In this document: piece after piece, positions 40,242 through 40,357 of the stretch
Layout of the letters: each line of letters starts with the position of its first letter
Position numbering within the stretch: the stretch's first letter is position 1
From: Clostridia bacterium
GTDB taxonomy: Bacteria > Bacillota > Clostridia > Oscillospirales > Acutalibacteraceae
Direction: 5' to 3'
NCBI GenBank assembly: GCA_017397655.1
Contig: JAFQIG010000077.1
Location: forward strand, 1-40,357
DNA length: 40,357 nt
Program-made: the position numbers and the translations under genes
Notes under the pieces: generated by a model
Told to the model about the DNA's origin: nothing
What the model saw: only the letters and a program-made list of their open reading frames with translations
The model's database searches: none

Positions 40242-40357
40242 TGTGGTATAATATATTTAATAAAAAAGCAAATGACAAAATGACAGTCATAGAAAGGAAG
40301 ATATTATGCCAAAGGGAGAGCGAAAAGAATATAGCAAAGAGTTCAAATTAACAGCGG
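40242..40357 (+). mobile_element. Left end of an IS3-like insertion sequence, cut by the window edge
   Basis: Homology between the duplicated segments ends at 40239, and a new sequence beginning TGTGGTATAATA follows. TG at the tip is usual for IS3-family ends, and TATAAT could be an internal promoter. A transposase-like reading frame starts at 40306. Confidence 0.72.
40306..40357 (+). CDS. IS3-family transposase OrfA, 5' fragment
   Basis: Only the first 17 codons are in the window: MPKGERKEYSKEFKLTA. The phrase KEYSKEFKL is typical of the start of the helix-turn-helix OrfA of IS3-family elements. AGAAAGGAAG lies just upstream. OrfB and the right end are outside the window. Confidence 0.75.
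   Translation, partial: MPKGERKEYSKEFKLTA

Overview
The window looks like a chromosomal segment of a low- to mid-GC anaerobic Clostridia member, most like Ruminococcus and other Oscillospiraceae. The reasons are sigma-A type promoters and strong AGGAGG ribosome sites, a domain-permuted family 3 beta-glucosidase, GH43 and beta-helix carbohydrate enzymes, a GPH sugar symporter, AbrB- and YerC-like regulators, and surface proteins built from InlB-type and BspA-type repeats. No phage module or CRISPR array is visible. The only mobile gene is the start of an IS3-like element at the right edge. Genus is an inference from gene content.

Layout. 0-3.6 kb: a large secreted InlB-repeat protein on the minus strand. 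3.9-8.6 kb: an SGNH hydrolase, a metallophosphoesterase and a GH3 beta-glucosidase whose promoter is overlapped by an inverted repeat. 8.6-9.4 kb: tRNA-Leu, a YerC/TrpR-like repressor and two tRNA-Ser genes, all minus. 9.4-10.2 kb: a long AT-rich gene-free region with DnaA-box-like sites and TGTAAA/TTTACA palindromes, ending in the acpP promoter. 10.2-13.2 kb: acpP-proS, then nagA. 13.3-17.1 kb: an endonuclease/exonuclease/phosphatase-fold protein, a ZIP metal transporter and a GH141-like beta-helix protein with a near-ideal operator on its -10 box. 17.3-19.3 kb: an AbrB-type regulator, gap and a small lipoprotein. 19.5-22.2 kb: a P-type Ca2+ ATPase that overlaps, tail to tail, a minus-strand operon (FHA protein, M16 peptidase, proB, proA, anchored protein; 26.6 back to 22.1 kb). 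26.8-33.0 kb: a tightly packed plus-strand operon (rRNA methyltransferase, Asp/Glu racemase, nitroreductase, cyclophilin lipoprotein, GH43, GPH symporter).

33.1-40.4 kb is the most unusual part. It holds a HAD phosphatase and an ECF-type sigma factor fused to a likely membrane segment, a Thr-rich spacer and extracellular BspA-like leucine-rich repeats. Upstream of the sigma gene lie three tandem micro-ORFs encoding near-identical 22-24 residue hydrophobic peptides with good ribosome sites. Then come a 203-bp palindromic element, a leader ending in a terminator that abuts the ribosome site of a nine-repeat surface protein, and a 916-bp duplication whose second copy is broken by an IS3-like element. 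Together these suggest an envelope-sensing and cell-surface locus. The link between the sigma factor, the micropeptides and the surface proteins is inference from position and architecture.

Several families of dispersed palindromic repeats lie between genes: 40-70, 4487-4514, 5976-6041 and 13254-13282; 100-139 and 11910-12013; 4673-4698 and 17177-17202; 4537-4561 and 36475-36499.
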